Below, in pieces: positions 53,657 to 63,314 of a DNA stretch of 64,000 nucleotides (position 1 is the stretch's first letter; every line of letters begins with the position of its first letter). The position numbers and the translations under genes were made by a program. Below the pieces are notes generated by a model that was not told the origin of the DNA, did not search any database, and worked only from the letters and a program-made list of their open reading frames with translations. Source of the stretch: Limnephilus marmoratus (taxonomy: Eukaryota > Arthropoda > Insecta > Trichoptera > Limnephilidae); NCBI GenBank assembly GCA_917880885.1, contig OU862915.1, positions 33,178,676 to 33,242,675 on the forward strand, given 5' to 3'.

Positions 53657-54223
53657 GTAAAAACCTAATTGATTTTAAAAGTTAAAAGGCCAATGTTGTA
53701 AGGGTGGATGCGTCCTGGACAGTTTAGCAGCATTCTGGTCATTTTTTAAAATTCACTGTTATTGAACTGCAGTAAAACACTAAAGAGTAAAAGATTGAAG
53801 TGTGTTGTAGGCTCGTCTGTGTACCCAGAGTAAGATCAAGTACATGTATCTTACTTTGGATGAAATTGTTAAAAAGTAATTTCTAGAACTCTTTCAACCA
53901 GTTTCTGAGTTGTCAAATGAGTCGGATTACCACCCACACATTGTGGGTTCACTTCCACTGCTAGCTATTAAGTCCTCCATCATGACACAAGCAACATTTC
54001 GGCTTGGTATGATGTTTGTATACCTGTTCATATATTAGAATGATGAAAGATGGTTCTCTTCTGATATCATACTCAACTGAAATCTGTTCGGATATAGCAA
54101 AACTTTGTGTATATAATAATATAATACAAACAACATCTATTGAAGGATGCTGAAACTACATGATCAACCTATACACTACGGTCCTAATGGTTTTGTTTTA
54201 ATTAATGAAAATTTTGTTTGTAG
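53657..54223. other. Intron 4: nothing notable
   Basis: AT-rich intron with no repeat family recognised elsewhere in the window. Confidence 0.4.
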
Positions 54224-54426
54224 TATGTCAGGATGGATGGAGGTCGGCACAGATGATGAAATGGAACCGCTTGTCCTGATGAATTGTTTGAGCTATGATG
54301 AAATGAAGATATCAGCAATGTTGTATGTGTCCGGAAACACCGTCTTCATTAATAATGGCTGCCGAACCAACAGGGGTGTTGTGACCTCAGAACTGGACAC
54401 TATTGAGCGCTTTGGCGTGATCATTG
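54224..54426 (+). CDS. Host gene, exon 5
   Basis: Acceptor ATTTTGTTTGTAG before 54224, donor ATTG|GTAAAA after 54426, phase 2 in, phase 1 out. The frame reads MSGWMEVGTDDEMEPLVLMN, LSYDEMKISAMLYVS and VFINNGCRTNRGVV. LSYDEM and FINNG look like conserved motifs of a globular domain. The exon is open and clean, as expected for a selected gene amid decayed repeats. Confidence 0.75.
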
Positions 54427-54984
54427 GTAAAATGTTGATTACTTGAAGGTCCTCCCTTCAATAAGTCTTTCCTATTTCATTTCAAGATAGTCCCATAGAA
54501 TATGCAAGTATCTGATACTCGACTATTCAAGTATCTTGGTGGCTACTGCCAATCTGCGCGAAGGTTCGTACACCAGCGCATGCTTCCCACTTTTTGTTAA
54601 CTCGTCGATGACGCCAGTCTCCCACCAGATCTGTTGGACGAGGTTGTCTGATCACGCAAAGAAGTCATCTCCACCATATTGATATGTCGATTGTCCAGTT
54701 GATTAGTCATATAATGAGGAAAGCAATATTCGAATGCTCATCATAAATCAAATATTATTTACCCGTGTCTTTTTCACATATTAACCTTTTTACGATGATG
54801 TCGTTAAAGAATTTGTAATACCCGTGGACGGGCGGATTTTTCGCTATTTATAAATCTCATTTTAATTGAATACAGTGTCACTTAAAAAATATTCAAAAAC
54901 ATAGATGTAATCTAAATAGTTCGAAGATAACAAATTAAATCCAACAATCAAACATTTCATTATCTAAACAATTATAATAATGTA

Positions 54985-55910
54985 CGAGGGCTGTCCGTAA
55001 AATAAGGTCTCCAAGGTGCTGCGGTCGCGAGGAACGATTTTACATGTAATCCTGCAACACTGGCGTGTAGCCTGGTTTCTACTTGCCAAATCCCCACCAC
55101 GTTGCGCCCTCTGTGACTTAGTCTCGGCGTGGCAGCCGTTCGCGATGGAGCTTCCACTCGCCGCACCTGCCAGGTGTGAGCTACGCTCTGTAATTTGTTG
55201 TTAAACTTTGTTTCGGTGAATCTGAATGACTCCACTGGGATTGTTCCTTTGTCTCTGGTGTCGTGTAGTATATCCGGGTCTCTTCCCCAGTCACAATTGA
55301 GTCCAAGAATTCTTCGCCATTGCTGTCGTAGCACTCAAGGAACTCGCGGACTGCTTCAACCCATTGTTTGTGATCTTGGTGAGCATTTTGGGACCCACCT
55401 TGGGCAGACTTTGTGGTCTCCCAAATGTTCTGTCAAAATCTTGTCAATAGTGGTCTTACTGACATCAAGGATCATATCATAGAGCTCCCGAACCGTCACC
55501 CGTCAATCTGCAATCATTGTTTTTTCCACTTTGGCAATTTTTTCGTCTGAAACCGATGGCTGTTCAGCATGTTTTTAAATTCTCTGCATCATTTGCGCAC
55601 GTTTTCGTACTCATACACTGTTTTCCGTACACTTCAAGTAGCTGAGAATGAATTTCTACCGGGGTTTTATTCTTTGCATAAAAAAAAATATTATAGAGCA
55701 TAATTTACACCTGGCGGGTGCGGCGAGCGGAAGCTCCATCACGAACAGCTGCAACGCCGAGACTTGGTGTGCTAAGTGTCGCAGAGAGTGCAGCGTGGTG
55801 GGGATTTGGCGTAGGAAAACCAGGTTACACGCCAGTGTTGCCGGATCTCGCGTAAAATTGTTCCTCGCGACCGCAGCACCTTGGAGATCTTATTTTAAGG
55901 ACAGCCCTTG
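54985..55910 (-). mobile_element. mariner-like element with ~200-bp terminal repeats
   Basis: CGAGGGCTGTCCGTAAAATA at the left mirrors TATTTTAAGGACAGCCCTTG at the right. TA lies at 54983-54984 and 55911-55912. The inverted repeats extend about 200 bp to the GGAGCTTCC/GGAAGCTCC region with roughly 85-90% identity. The middle holds a broken minus-strand transposase. It lies in intron 5 of the host gene. Confidence 0.9.
55195..55640 (-). pseudogene. mariner transposase remnant
   Basis: On the minus strand the readings include HKQWVEAVREFLECYDSNGE, FLDSIVTGEETRIYYTTPET and WSHSDSPKQ. In active mariners the middle block reads TGDETW, where D is the first catalytic Asp. Here it is TGEETR, so the catalytic residue is lost. 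Upstream (55560-55440) the helix-turn-helix part is scrambled by stops. The rest of the DDD domain is deleted. Confidence 0.8.
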
Positions 55911-56297
55911 TAATAGCGTCTTGTACAGATGATGCTCGTCTTTTAGGCACGCGATCGGTTGACATGTGTACATGACGCACGTCTCAAATAGGTTAAACAT
56001 GTCGCAAAATAACACCAGGAGGTGGAACGGTTCGGTACATTAGTATGACATTTTGAAATGTTTACTAGAGACCCTGAAAACATCGACATTTTGTTTAATT
56101 CACTACAAGTTTTTCTGTATTATAATTGATTTGGTGGTGTTTATGAGTAATCTATTGTACCAAATAGAGGGTATTCTTTCACATACATCTGCACACTCAA
56201 CTTAAATTTCGATTATTCTGAGAAGTCTGACTAATTAACTGGAAGATCGATGTACGCAGTTTCAACAATAAAAATATTTGTTGTTTTTCTTTACCAG

Positions 56298-56521
56298 GAT
56301 TGATTGGAACACGATTAAAAAAGAAGAATGTGATGGAATACCAGGAGATCATAATTGATGAGGTGCAGAATACATCTGCTAATGGATATTACTGTCCTAA
56401 CAAGTGCCAAAGCCCTGTCAAGAGATTATACAGCTCTGTGGTCGAGAGGAACAATTCTTTGCCTACTCATCACGATAATGATAAATATCTATGGAGACAG
56501 CTATGGAATGAGTTTTATGGT
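56298..56521 (+). CDS. Host gene, exon 6
   Basis: Acceptor TTTCTTTACCAG before 56298, donor GGT|GTAAGC after 56521, phase 1 in, phase 0 out. The join gives FGVIIGLIGTRLKKKNVMEY, followed by QEIIIDEVQNTSANGYY and WRQLWNEFYG. The earlier GT at 56520 would put exon 7 into a stop within three codons, so the GTAAGC donor is preferred. Confidence 0.78.
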
Positions 56522-57273
56522 GTAAGCCATCCATCTAGTTCTAGTTTATAGAGTTACATAGTAGTTACATCCATTTTAGACCCTTAGATATGACATGTTT
56601 TGCCAATGTGAAACCTCCGTTGGACTTATGGCTAGTATTGTATGGACCACTGGTAAATATATAATAAAATTGGTATAACTAAGATTTGTAATTATAACTA
56701 GTGACCTACATCTAAGACTTATAGATAGCTAGTGGCTTATATCTAAGACTAATAGCTAGTGACTTATGACTAAGACTTATAGCCTTTTTACACTTCTCTT
56801 TTTTGTCTCTTTTTCAGCCCGATTCCCATATAGATACCTATAAACAGGAACCGGGCTATAATAAAAGATGGTGTAAAACGGCTATTACAATAGTTGACTT
56901 AAAACTAGTTACAGCGCTCTTGAGGCGATTTTTCGCAAAAACAGCGCTATATAAGTTGTCCAAATTTATTATTATTATTATTAACGACATACATATTTAC
57001 AACTGTGACTTAAAGTTAGAGACTTAAAACTAACTTAACTAGCTTAGCACTAAGCAAAGCCTAAGAAGCTTTTGAGATGTCTCTACTTGAGAGAGTGCTA
57101 CCACTATCCATGGCTCTACCCAACAGACTTCTTGCTGGGTGCGCTCCGAGTTTTATCACTTTTTTTTTTGTCTTTCACCCTTTAAGAGAGTAAGCTCAGG
57201 GAATGGAGTTAGGAATAGAGCTTTGCAAGCTAAAGAATGTGCTTGGCCCTTTGTACAGTTTTGCCGAAGTTAG
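56522..57273. other. Intron 6, first part
   Basis: Contains CTAGTGACYTATVWCTAAGA repeated about four times (56698-56785) and an ATTATTATTATTA run near 56970. No gene. Confidence 0.5.
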
Positions 57274-57979
57274 AGGTCGTCCATTAATCACGTGAGGCTA
57301 GAAAGGAGTGGGGGGGGGGTTCAGAAAAAATCACAAAATATCACAAGGAGGGGGGGATATAATGAGATATCACATGTATTTATTTTTCGTTAAATGCATT
57401 TTTTTTTTTTTTACAATGAATACCGCACAAGAATCTCAACTGCTCCCGTCTGGAGCCAGTGAGACTATGGCATCCAATTGGGGTATGTTGTGAGGCTGAA
57501 GGTAGTGGGGAGGGGAAGGAGGTGGGGAAGAGGAAGGTTGGGAAGTACCTGGCTATTCAGATCTGGTCACTAAACACGGCTAAAGCCATTTTCAAGCAAC
57601 GTCTCAATTCTGAATGGTGGTCTTACACCAGGGCGATACTAATAGTATCTTCCACTCTGGAACATGCCGCAAATATACTATATATTATTTTAAATGAATT
57701 AATTGTGAAATAACACAAATTAATCAAATAAAATTTATTTGCGCATGCCGGGTTCGAACCCGCGACCTCCGGAATGTGAGTCAAGAGTCTTAGCCACTGG
57801 ACTACGGAGGTCGTCGGACGATAATATTCTGAAAATTTCAATATACTTTGTACTAAAAAAATACAAGTGATTTTGGGTATAGGGGGGGGAGGGGGTAGTC
57901 TAAAACCTCACCACATATCACCAGGGGAGGGAGGGAGTTAAAAATTTGCTAAAAAACATCACGTGATTAATGGACGACC
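57274..57979. mobile_element. G-tract MITE with CACGTGA ends
   Basis: GAGGTCGTCCATTAATCACGTGA at the left mirrors TCACGTGATTAATGGACGACC at the right. G runs lie inside both ends (57310-57355; 57883-57935). A tRNA-like repeat was inserted at about 57735-57815. It is in intron 6. Confidence 0.78.
57735..57815 (-). repeat. tRNA-derived SINE-like sequence
   Basis: On the minus strand TAGTCCAGTGGCTAAG serves as an A-box and GGGTTCGAACCC as a B-box, as in tRNA genes. The acceptor ends do not pair (GACCTCC against GGCATGCG), so it is not a functional tRNA. Its start GACCTCC matches the unit at 59898-59970. Confidence 0.6.
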
Positions 57980-58067
57980 CCTTATTCGAAATACTTCGGG
58001 AATCCAGAAAAGTGATTGGTGATTTTTTCCTGTTGTCCTCTCCTCCTACCGAATCAATTGTTTCTGC

Positions 58068-58256
58068 GGTGACCGGCCTACTCCGAATGAAACCAACTCA
58101 GAACCACCTCAGAAAGGTCATAAAGAGTGATGATAAAAAATTGGTTAAATAGGTTAGGTTAGGGGTAACGGCTATTTTAAAATTATTTTTTTCGTAGGTT
58201 TTAATGACTTTTCAAAGAGTTGTTTAGTTGACTTGATTCTGAGTTGGCATGGAACC
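58068..58256. mobile_element. MITE (GGTGACCGG family), copy 2, with 8-bp TSD
   Basis: It begins GGTGACCGGCCTACTCCGAA and ends TTCTGAGTTGGCATGGAACC. GTTTCTGC is exact at 58060-58067 and 58257-58264. The 8-bp duplication suggests mobilisation by a hAT-type transposase. TTAGG-like GGTTAGGTTAGG occurs inside (58151-58163). Intron 6. Confidence 0.85.
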
Positions 58257-58561
58257 GTTTCTGCCCATAAACCTTTAGTTTGCCATACTCTACTCATACT
58301 TCACCTACATTCATATAATATGTTCATTCATCATTCGTATAAAAAATTTTGAGTTGGCATCATGGCATGGGTATCACCCAGGTGCCATGAATTCAATTCC
58401 CCGAATGGCTAAGACCCCATCACGACAAATGCGACATTTTCCGCTTACTGTGATGGTAGTCTGATATTTTCAAAAATTGTTAGATTATTTGTAACCTTCA
58501 AAAAATTTTTTTTCTTATACGATTATAAATATGTACCGACATCAATAATTTATTGTTATAG

Positions 58562-58781
58562 GAACCTAGCCTCACCTATGATGAAGCCTTGCAACTCCAT
58601 GAAAGAGAAGCTGCAAAAGATGATAGTTTCCGCAAAAGATTTAATATGGATGAAAATATTTTATTTGATAACTATATTTATTCTCAACATATCAGCATTG
58701 CTTTTGACTGCGTTCTTTTGGAGGCTAATAGTAGAGCTGCTGGAAAGGGAAAAATGGCGTATCTTCATGTTGTTGGAATTG
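58562..58781 (+). CDS. Host gene, exon 7
   Basis: Acceptor TTATTGTTATAG before 58562, donor ATTG|GTATTG after 58781, phase 0 in, phase 1 out. The frame reads EPSLTYDEALQLHEREAAK, then AFDCVLLEANSRAAGKGKMA and YLHVVGIG. The LLEAN-RAA block directly before the HVVGIG block is the most conserved-looking part of the protein. Confidence 0.78.
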
Positions 58782-59200
58782 GTATTGAATTTTAACAATT
58801 ATTTTAAATACTATTTGTTAAATTCAATAACTATCTGTCACTGCCCTCTGCGGAATAAAATGTATGATGAGCTGGTTCGGCACTTAGCTGAACCCCTGGT
58901 ATTGTTTTTATGAACTGATCATCCTATGGTAATACAGATTTCTAGCCTAGACTGCCATGTTGACTTGATAGCCGTATGTTTTTTGTTTGCATTAGCATGA
59001 GTTTTTACCTTGCTAATTAACACAATCAGATGCTTCAATCCGGTCTCTTTTACCGTAATCAGTCGGACCAAGCCGCGTAGAGCAATTTCAGTGTGGCATT
59101 AAAAAACAGCGCAAGTCATGTAGAAAGGAACTTTATAACGAGTTGTAGTTTTGAAATATTTGCAGGTTATGTGAATTCTTTTTTTTTTTTTGTATTTTAG

Positions 59201-59338
59201 GTCTGGGTGTTTGGAGAGAATTCGCCCACCAAGATGACCAGTTTATTAAAGTGTTTTTGGAAAGAATAAAAGTTTTGTCTACACAACTGCCTCAAGTCTC
59301 TGATGTGTATTTCTCCTACATGCAAAACATTACTGAAA
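59201..59338 (+). CDS. Host gene, exon 8
   Basis: Acceptor TTTTTGTATTTTAG before 59201, donor GAAA|GTAAGT after 59338, phase 1 in and out. The frame reads GLGVWREFAHQDDQFIKVFL, then LPQVSDVYFSYMQNITE. It joins exon 7 to give VVGIGLGVW without a break. Confidence 0.78.
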
Positions 59339-59711
59339 GTAAGTTGCCATAATTACACAAAGATTTCCTCAAATTATTGCTAAGTTCAACTTAAATAAAG
59401 TCCTACCAAATTAGCCAAATTGAAAATTATACTCAATTTCGTTTTAAATGTGAATACCGCACAACTGCCACAGCTCACCAGATGCTAGCAGTCGCCAGGG
59501 GGTCTAACACAGAGAAATCGATAACATTACAATATCAGATCGATAGGTACGACGTTTTTATATCAATATCCTGAGAACGGTTTCACTGTTGACAGTCGAA
59601 CCGATATTGATAGGGAATAAATAAGAAATCGATACACACTTGCAGCACTGGACTCGTTTTTTATGAATTGACATGTGAAATGCCAAACAATTATGTACAA
59701 ATATTAATAAA

Positions 59712-59850
59712 CTAGCTTTTTCCGTAGCTTCGCTCGCATGGTATTAGGGGGGTTCCCACTCCGCCTCCTCCACCTTCCCTCTACTACTCCACTCCCCCCA
59801 TCAGCCCTCCCCTCCCCCTCCCCCCACCCCCCTCCCCCTCCCAACAAATA
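59712..59850 (-). mobile_element. Helitron-like 3' end, fragment
   Basis: CTAG at 59712 followed by a decayed hairpin (CCGTAGCTTCGCTCGCATGG) and a C-rich tract like those in copies A-C. The other end is not found. Intron 8. Confidence 0.5.
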
Positions 59851-59897
59851 TAATAATATAATTTGTATTTGAAATATTACATTTAAATTTTCTTGCT

Positions 59898-59972
59898 CGT
59901 GCCGGCATTCGAACCTGCGATCTGAGGATCCAAAGCCAAGGTTCTGAACCGTTCGGCCGTGGAGGTCGTTAA
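59898..59972 (-). repeat. tRNA-derived SINE-like sequence
   Basis: On the minus strand CGGCCGAACGGTTCAG is an A-box-like segment and GGTTCGAATGCC a B-box-like segment, with GACCTCC at the start as in 57735-57815. The cloverleaf is incomplete. Confidence 0.55.
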
Positions 59973-60119
59973 TTTAAAGTCAAATGTGAGAAGTGGTTAT
60001 GATCACTTTCTTTAGGTTCGGAAGCTGTAGATTATACATAATATTCATTTTACTTCGTAAAAAATTATTCTAATAATTTTTATTTTTATTTTAACTTTAT
60101 GAGTAAAACCTCAAATTGT

Positions 60120-60462
60120 AATATTTAATTAAACGAAGACAATATAAGCGAAAGTCAGTCGAAAATCTGAGAACAGAAAAATCAGACAAAGAAATTGACA
60201 CCGCTGGGACTTGAACCCAGGACCTCTTGCTTTCCGGGCAAACGCGCTAACCACTGCGCCACCGTGCCGATATCCAATTCGGTCATTTTTAACTGTATCA
60301 TACTTCGACTAAGAACCGCCCACATTATCTTCATTCGCGTTTGCCCGGAAAGCAAGAGGTCCTGGGTTCAAGTCCCAGCGGTGTCAATTTCTTTTTCTGA
60401 TTTTTCTGTTCTCAGATTTTCGACTGACTTTCGCTTATATTGTCTTCGTTTAATTAAATATT
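60120..60462. mobile_element. tRNA-like foldback element
   Basis: Arms of 127 bp at 60120-60246 and 60336-60462 are inverted copies with one mismatch, enclosing 89 bp. Both arms contain the 3' half of a tRNA-like unit (GCCCGGAAAGCAAGAGGTCC, GGGTTCAAGTCCCAGCG). Only the left arm plus loop gives the full minus-strand unit with the A-box TGGCGCAGTGGTTAG. The anticodon-loop position reads GGA, but the base before it is C rather than T. Intron 8. Confidence 0.85.
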
Positions 60463-60494
60463 ATTTTAATAATTGATTATTTTTTATGTTTCAG

Positions 60495-60545
60495 CTATAT
60501 TGAACGAGGAAGGGACATTTATCAAATGCGAATCCCATCCGTTTG
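60495..60545 (+). CDS. Host gene, exon 9 (51 bp)
   Basis: Acceptor TTTTTATGTTTCAG before 60495, donor TTTG|GTAAGT after 60545, phase 1 in and out. The frame reads TILNEEGTFIKCESHPFG across the joins. A tRNA-like foldback ends about 30 bp upstream, close to the acceptor and branch-point region. Confidence 0.7.
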
Positions 60546-60715
60546 GTAAGTTGCAATCTTGATTTGATTAATAATTTGTTTGTAGTCTGACACACTTAAC
60601 TTTGCGATCGGTAACGTTGCTGGTGTAGAGCTTGTAGATTAACCTCTGGTGTGCCGGAGATGCCTGTCGGGTTCGCAAGATTTGTACCCGTCGTGTGCCG
60701 GAGTTACCGTATGGC

Positions 60716-61658
60716 CAGTACCGGATTATCCCTAAGGCAGAGTAGGCAACTGCCTAGGGGCCCCGCATCGGCTAGGGGCCCCGCGTCGGCTAGGGGCCCC
60801 GCGTCCCGGGAAAAAATGATTTGCTTCAATTAGTGAGCAACGAAGTTTCGGAAAAAGTCAGCTTTCAAGATATTTATTTTTATTTTTATTAGGAACATTT
60901 ACAGGTTAATAACATTAACACGCATTAAAGAAAACAACAAATTATAATAATTAGGTTATAACGCAATAAATAACTGATGTTCACATCATGCACAAATAAT
61001 AAATAAAAAGTCTATAATTAAAACAAATATATAAACATAGTTGTATTTTACTTTTCTTTCTTTCTATTCGTTGCAACATTACTTAGTATCTGAAGTGATT
61101 GAAGGTGCCGTGTGTGGTTTATATTGGCATTTGTTTCATTTTATTTTTAATTATACATACACACGAGTAATTTCACTCTCGTAAAGGTTATATATTGTAT
61201 ACATATTATGTGTTTTTACAGTTTTTTAATCAATGTTGCATGTGTAATTCATGATTATGTTACATGTGTATGTATACAAAAACTAATAAAAAAAAATAAA
61301 AAAAATGTTTAAAATATAAATGTTGCACAAACTTCAGTACGCACAACCTATCTGGGAAATAAAAGTGAGGGCCGGTCGCTTGAAACGCTCTACCATCGTT
61401 AGGTTTGCTCCGATTTACTTGACACAGTTGACACAGTACTCAATATACTGACATATTTTACATTCAGAAAAAAATTAAAAGTTTTAAAACCTTACCCCCC
61501 CCCCCCCCCCCCATTAAAGCCATGTTAAGGATTTGATCAAGGGAACAAGGAGGCGTTTGGAAGCCCCTTCAACCCCCCTCCCCCGTTAGTTCGCCATTGG
61601 TAAACGGGCCCCGAGACGTGCATTGCCTAGGGGCCCCGACATGGTTAATCCGGCCCTG
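60716..61658. mobile_element. hAT element (CAGGGCCGGATTAA family), 943 bp
   Basis: The right end TTAATCCGGCCCTG and left end CAGTACCGGATTATCC are inverted. CGTATGGC is duplicated exactly at 60708-60715 and 61659-61666. A 21-bp repeat with CTAGGGGCCCCGC lies at the left end, and a C run at about 61495-61512. No transposase. Intron 9. Confidence 0.88.
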
Positions 61659-61785
61659 CGTATGGCAACAGCATTCTGATTCTGATTCTTCATTTCTCAT
61701 TCATTGTTCATTACATTAGTACTTTAAAACCTGTTGGTAGCTTATTTAAATGAACTATAATTGCTTGTCAATAAAATATCCAATC
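61534..61785 (+). repeat. Direct duplication, left copy
   Basis: Covers the last 125 bp of the hAT element and 127 bp of its flank. The same sequence returns at 62269-62526. Confidence 0.93.
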
Positions 61786-62268
61786 TGTCAAAGTCACTTC
61801 AATATCATCAAGGGTGGTGGACTTTTTATTGTAAAACACTTTTTTTTACTGAAGAGTCGTTTTATTTACAAACACTTTTGAGTAGCAATGAAATCAACAC
61901 TTTTTAGAACTAATTTTGGCCCGGACCTCGCCTGTGCAACACGGGGTCTATACTCTAGGTATGGGTTAATGCGAGAGAAGGAAATACTTGAGTAGCGCCC
62001 TTTTTATACTGCTAAAAACTGTAAAAATACCGTCTTTCAGACTGTTAAAAATACGATAATAATAAACAATACAAGTAGCAGATATCCACTGAGGTCACGT
62101 GCTCTAATTTAGTCGGCCGGTAACACTAGCTTCTATAAAATTCCTACAGAGGTCTCTAATATGCCTACTCTTTTAATAAACTAAGAATAATTAAACCAAT
62201 GGAATTAACTACAGTATTTATCTCATAGATGTCACTATTCTTAACACCTATCACTTAACACCTAACAC

Positions 62269-62526
62269 TGATCAAGGGAACAAGGAGGCGTTTGGAAGCC
62301 CCTTCAACCCCCCTCCCCCCCCCCCGTTAGTTCGCCATTGGTAAAGGGGCCCCGAGACGTGCATTGCCTAGGGGCCCCGACATGGTTAATCCGGCCCTGC
62401 GTATGGCAACAGCATTCTGATTCTGATTCTTCACTTCTCATTCATTCTTCATTACATTAGTACTTTAAAACCTGTTGGTAGCTTATTTAAATGAACTATA
62501 ATTGCTTGTCAATAAAATATCCAATC
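62269..62526 (+). repeat. Direct duplication, right copy
   Basis: Near-identical to 61534-61785, including TGATCAAGGGAACAAGG, the hAT end, CGTATGGC, and AATAAAATATCCAATC. The main difference is a longer C run, plus a few base changes. The period is ~735 bp. It lies in intron 9, and 61786-62268 between the copies is single. Confidence 0.93.
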
Positions 62527-62702
62527 AGAAGAGAAGTTTTGCGTTGCTCGAAGTTCGGCAGAAGTTAGGATTATAAATATATGAAGTTGATGTGTGCCAA
62601 AAAATATTTTTATTTTATGCAAATATGGATTTAGTACCTCCTCTCGCTGCCTGTAAAGATTAGTGTGTCAAGCGGTTTTATCTTATATATATTTTTTTTC
62701 AG

Positions 62703-62818
62703 GCGGCATTAAAGTTCACTTAGGAATTAGAGAACCGTCCTCAAATCTGTCTGGAGAAGATGAAGGAAAGCTTTTAGTGGAAACCTACGCTTGGAATGGA
62801 AATTCACAACCTGGCAAT
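62703..62818 (+). CDS. Host gene, exon 10 (last seen)
   Basis: Acceptor ATATTTTTTTTCAG before 62703, phase 1 in. The frame reads GGIKVHLGIREPSSNLSGED, then LLVETYAWNGNSQPGN. The donor AAT|GTGTTT after 62818 gives phase 0. Alternatively the frame reads through VFWYHLFIF to a TAA at 62897-62899, giving a short C-terminus. The remembered family pattern continues after PGN, so further exons beyond the window are likelier. Confidence 0.65.
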
Positions 62819-62929
62819 GTGTTTTGGTATCACTTATTCATTTTTTTGTCTGTCAATAATGCTTGTGATTGGAAGCACCTTCCTTTAAAATATCAGTAAA
62901 ACAAACACAAAATTCTCACCTAACTTATA

Positions 62930-63312
62930 CAACGTGTCCGGAAACTCGTAGTACAAGCGGGAAACTGGTGAATCTACATCACGTAGAGAACCCGAAAAAC
63001 TTATTTTTTTCGATCTCAGCATTTCGATTTTAATATTATTTTTTTTCAATTTTTCCATTTTTTCGGCAACTAAAGGGTTAAAAAAACTTTTGAGTCCGGT
63101 TTACCCTTCGATGCATTTTATAAGACATTACACAGCTGAAATCAACCCCCTAGTGAACAATTTTTTCAAATTTAACCAAAAAAATTCCAACTTCGGACTC
63201 AATTTACTCGAAAACAAAAGCTCAAATCAAAAAAGTTATATCACAAATCGACTCCGAATGTGATGTGGATTTACCAGTTTCCCGCTTGTACTACGAGTTT
63301 CTGGACACCATG
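62930..63312. mobile_element. MITE, 383 bp, TA-flanked
   Basis: CAACGTGTCCGGAAACTCGT at the left mirrors ACGAGTTTCTGGACACCATG at the right, extending about 50 bp (AGTACAAGCGGGAAACTGGT). TA lies at 62928-62929 and 63313-63314. Probably Tc1/mariner-type. Confidence 0.85.
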
Positions 63313-63314
63313 TA

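Noticed and set aside
57735..57815. Functional tRNA gene on the minus strand
   Set aside because: Good A- and B-boxes, but the acceptor ends do not pair.
57623..57841. Minus-strand ORF with VVQWLRLLTHIPEVAGSNP
   Set aside because: This is the common chance translation of a tRNA-derived SINE.
60196..60275. Functional tRNA gene
   Set aside because: A- and B-boxes are present, but the base before the presumed anticodon is not T, the acceptor pairing is weak, and half of it is duplicated in an inverted arm; it fits a SINE or pseudogene better.
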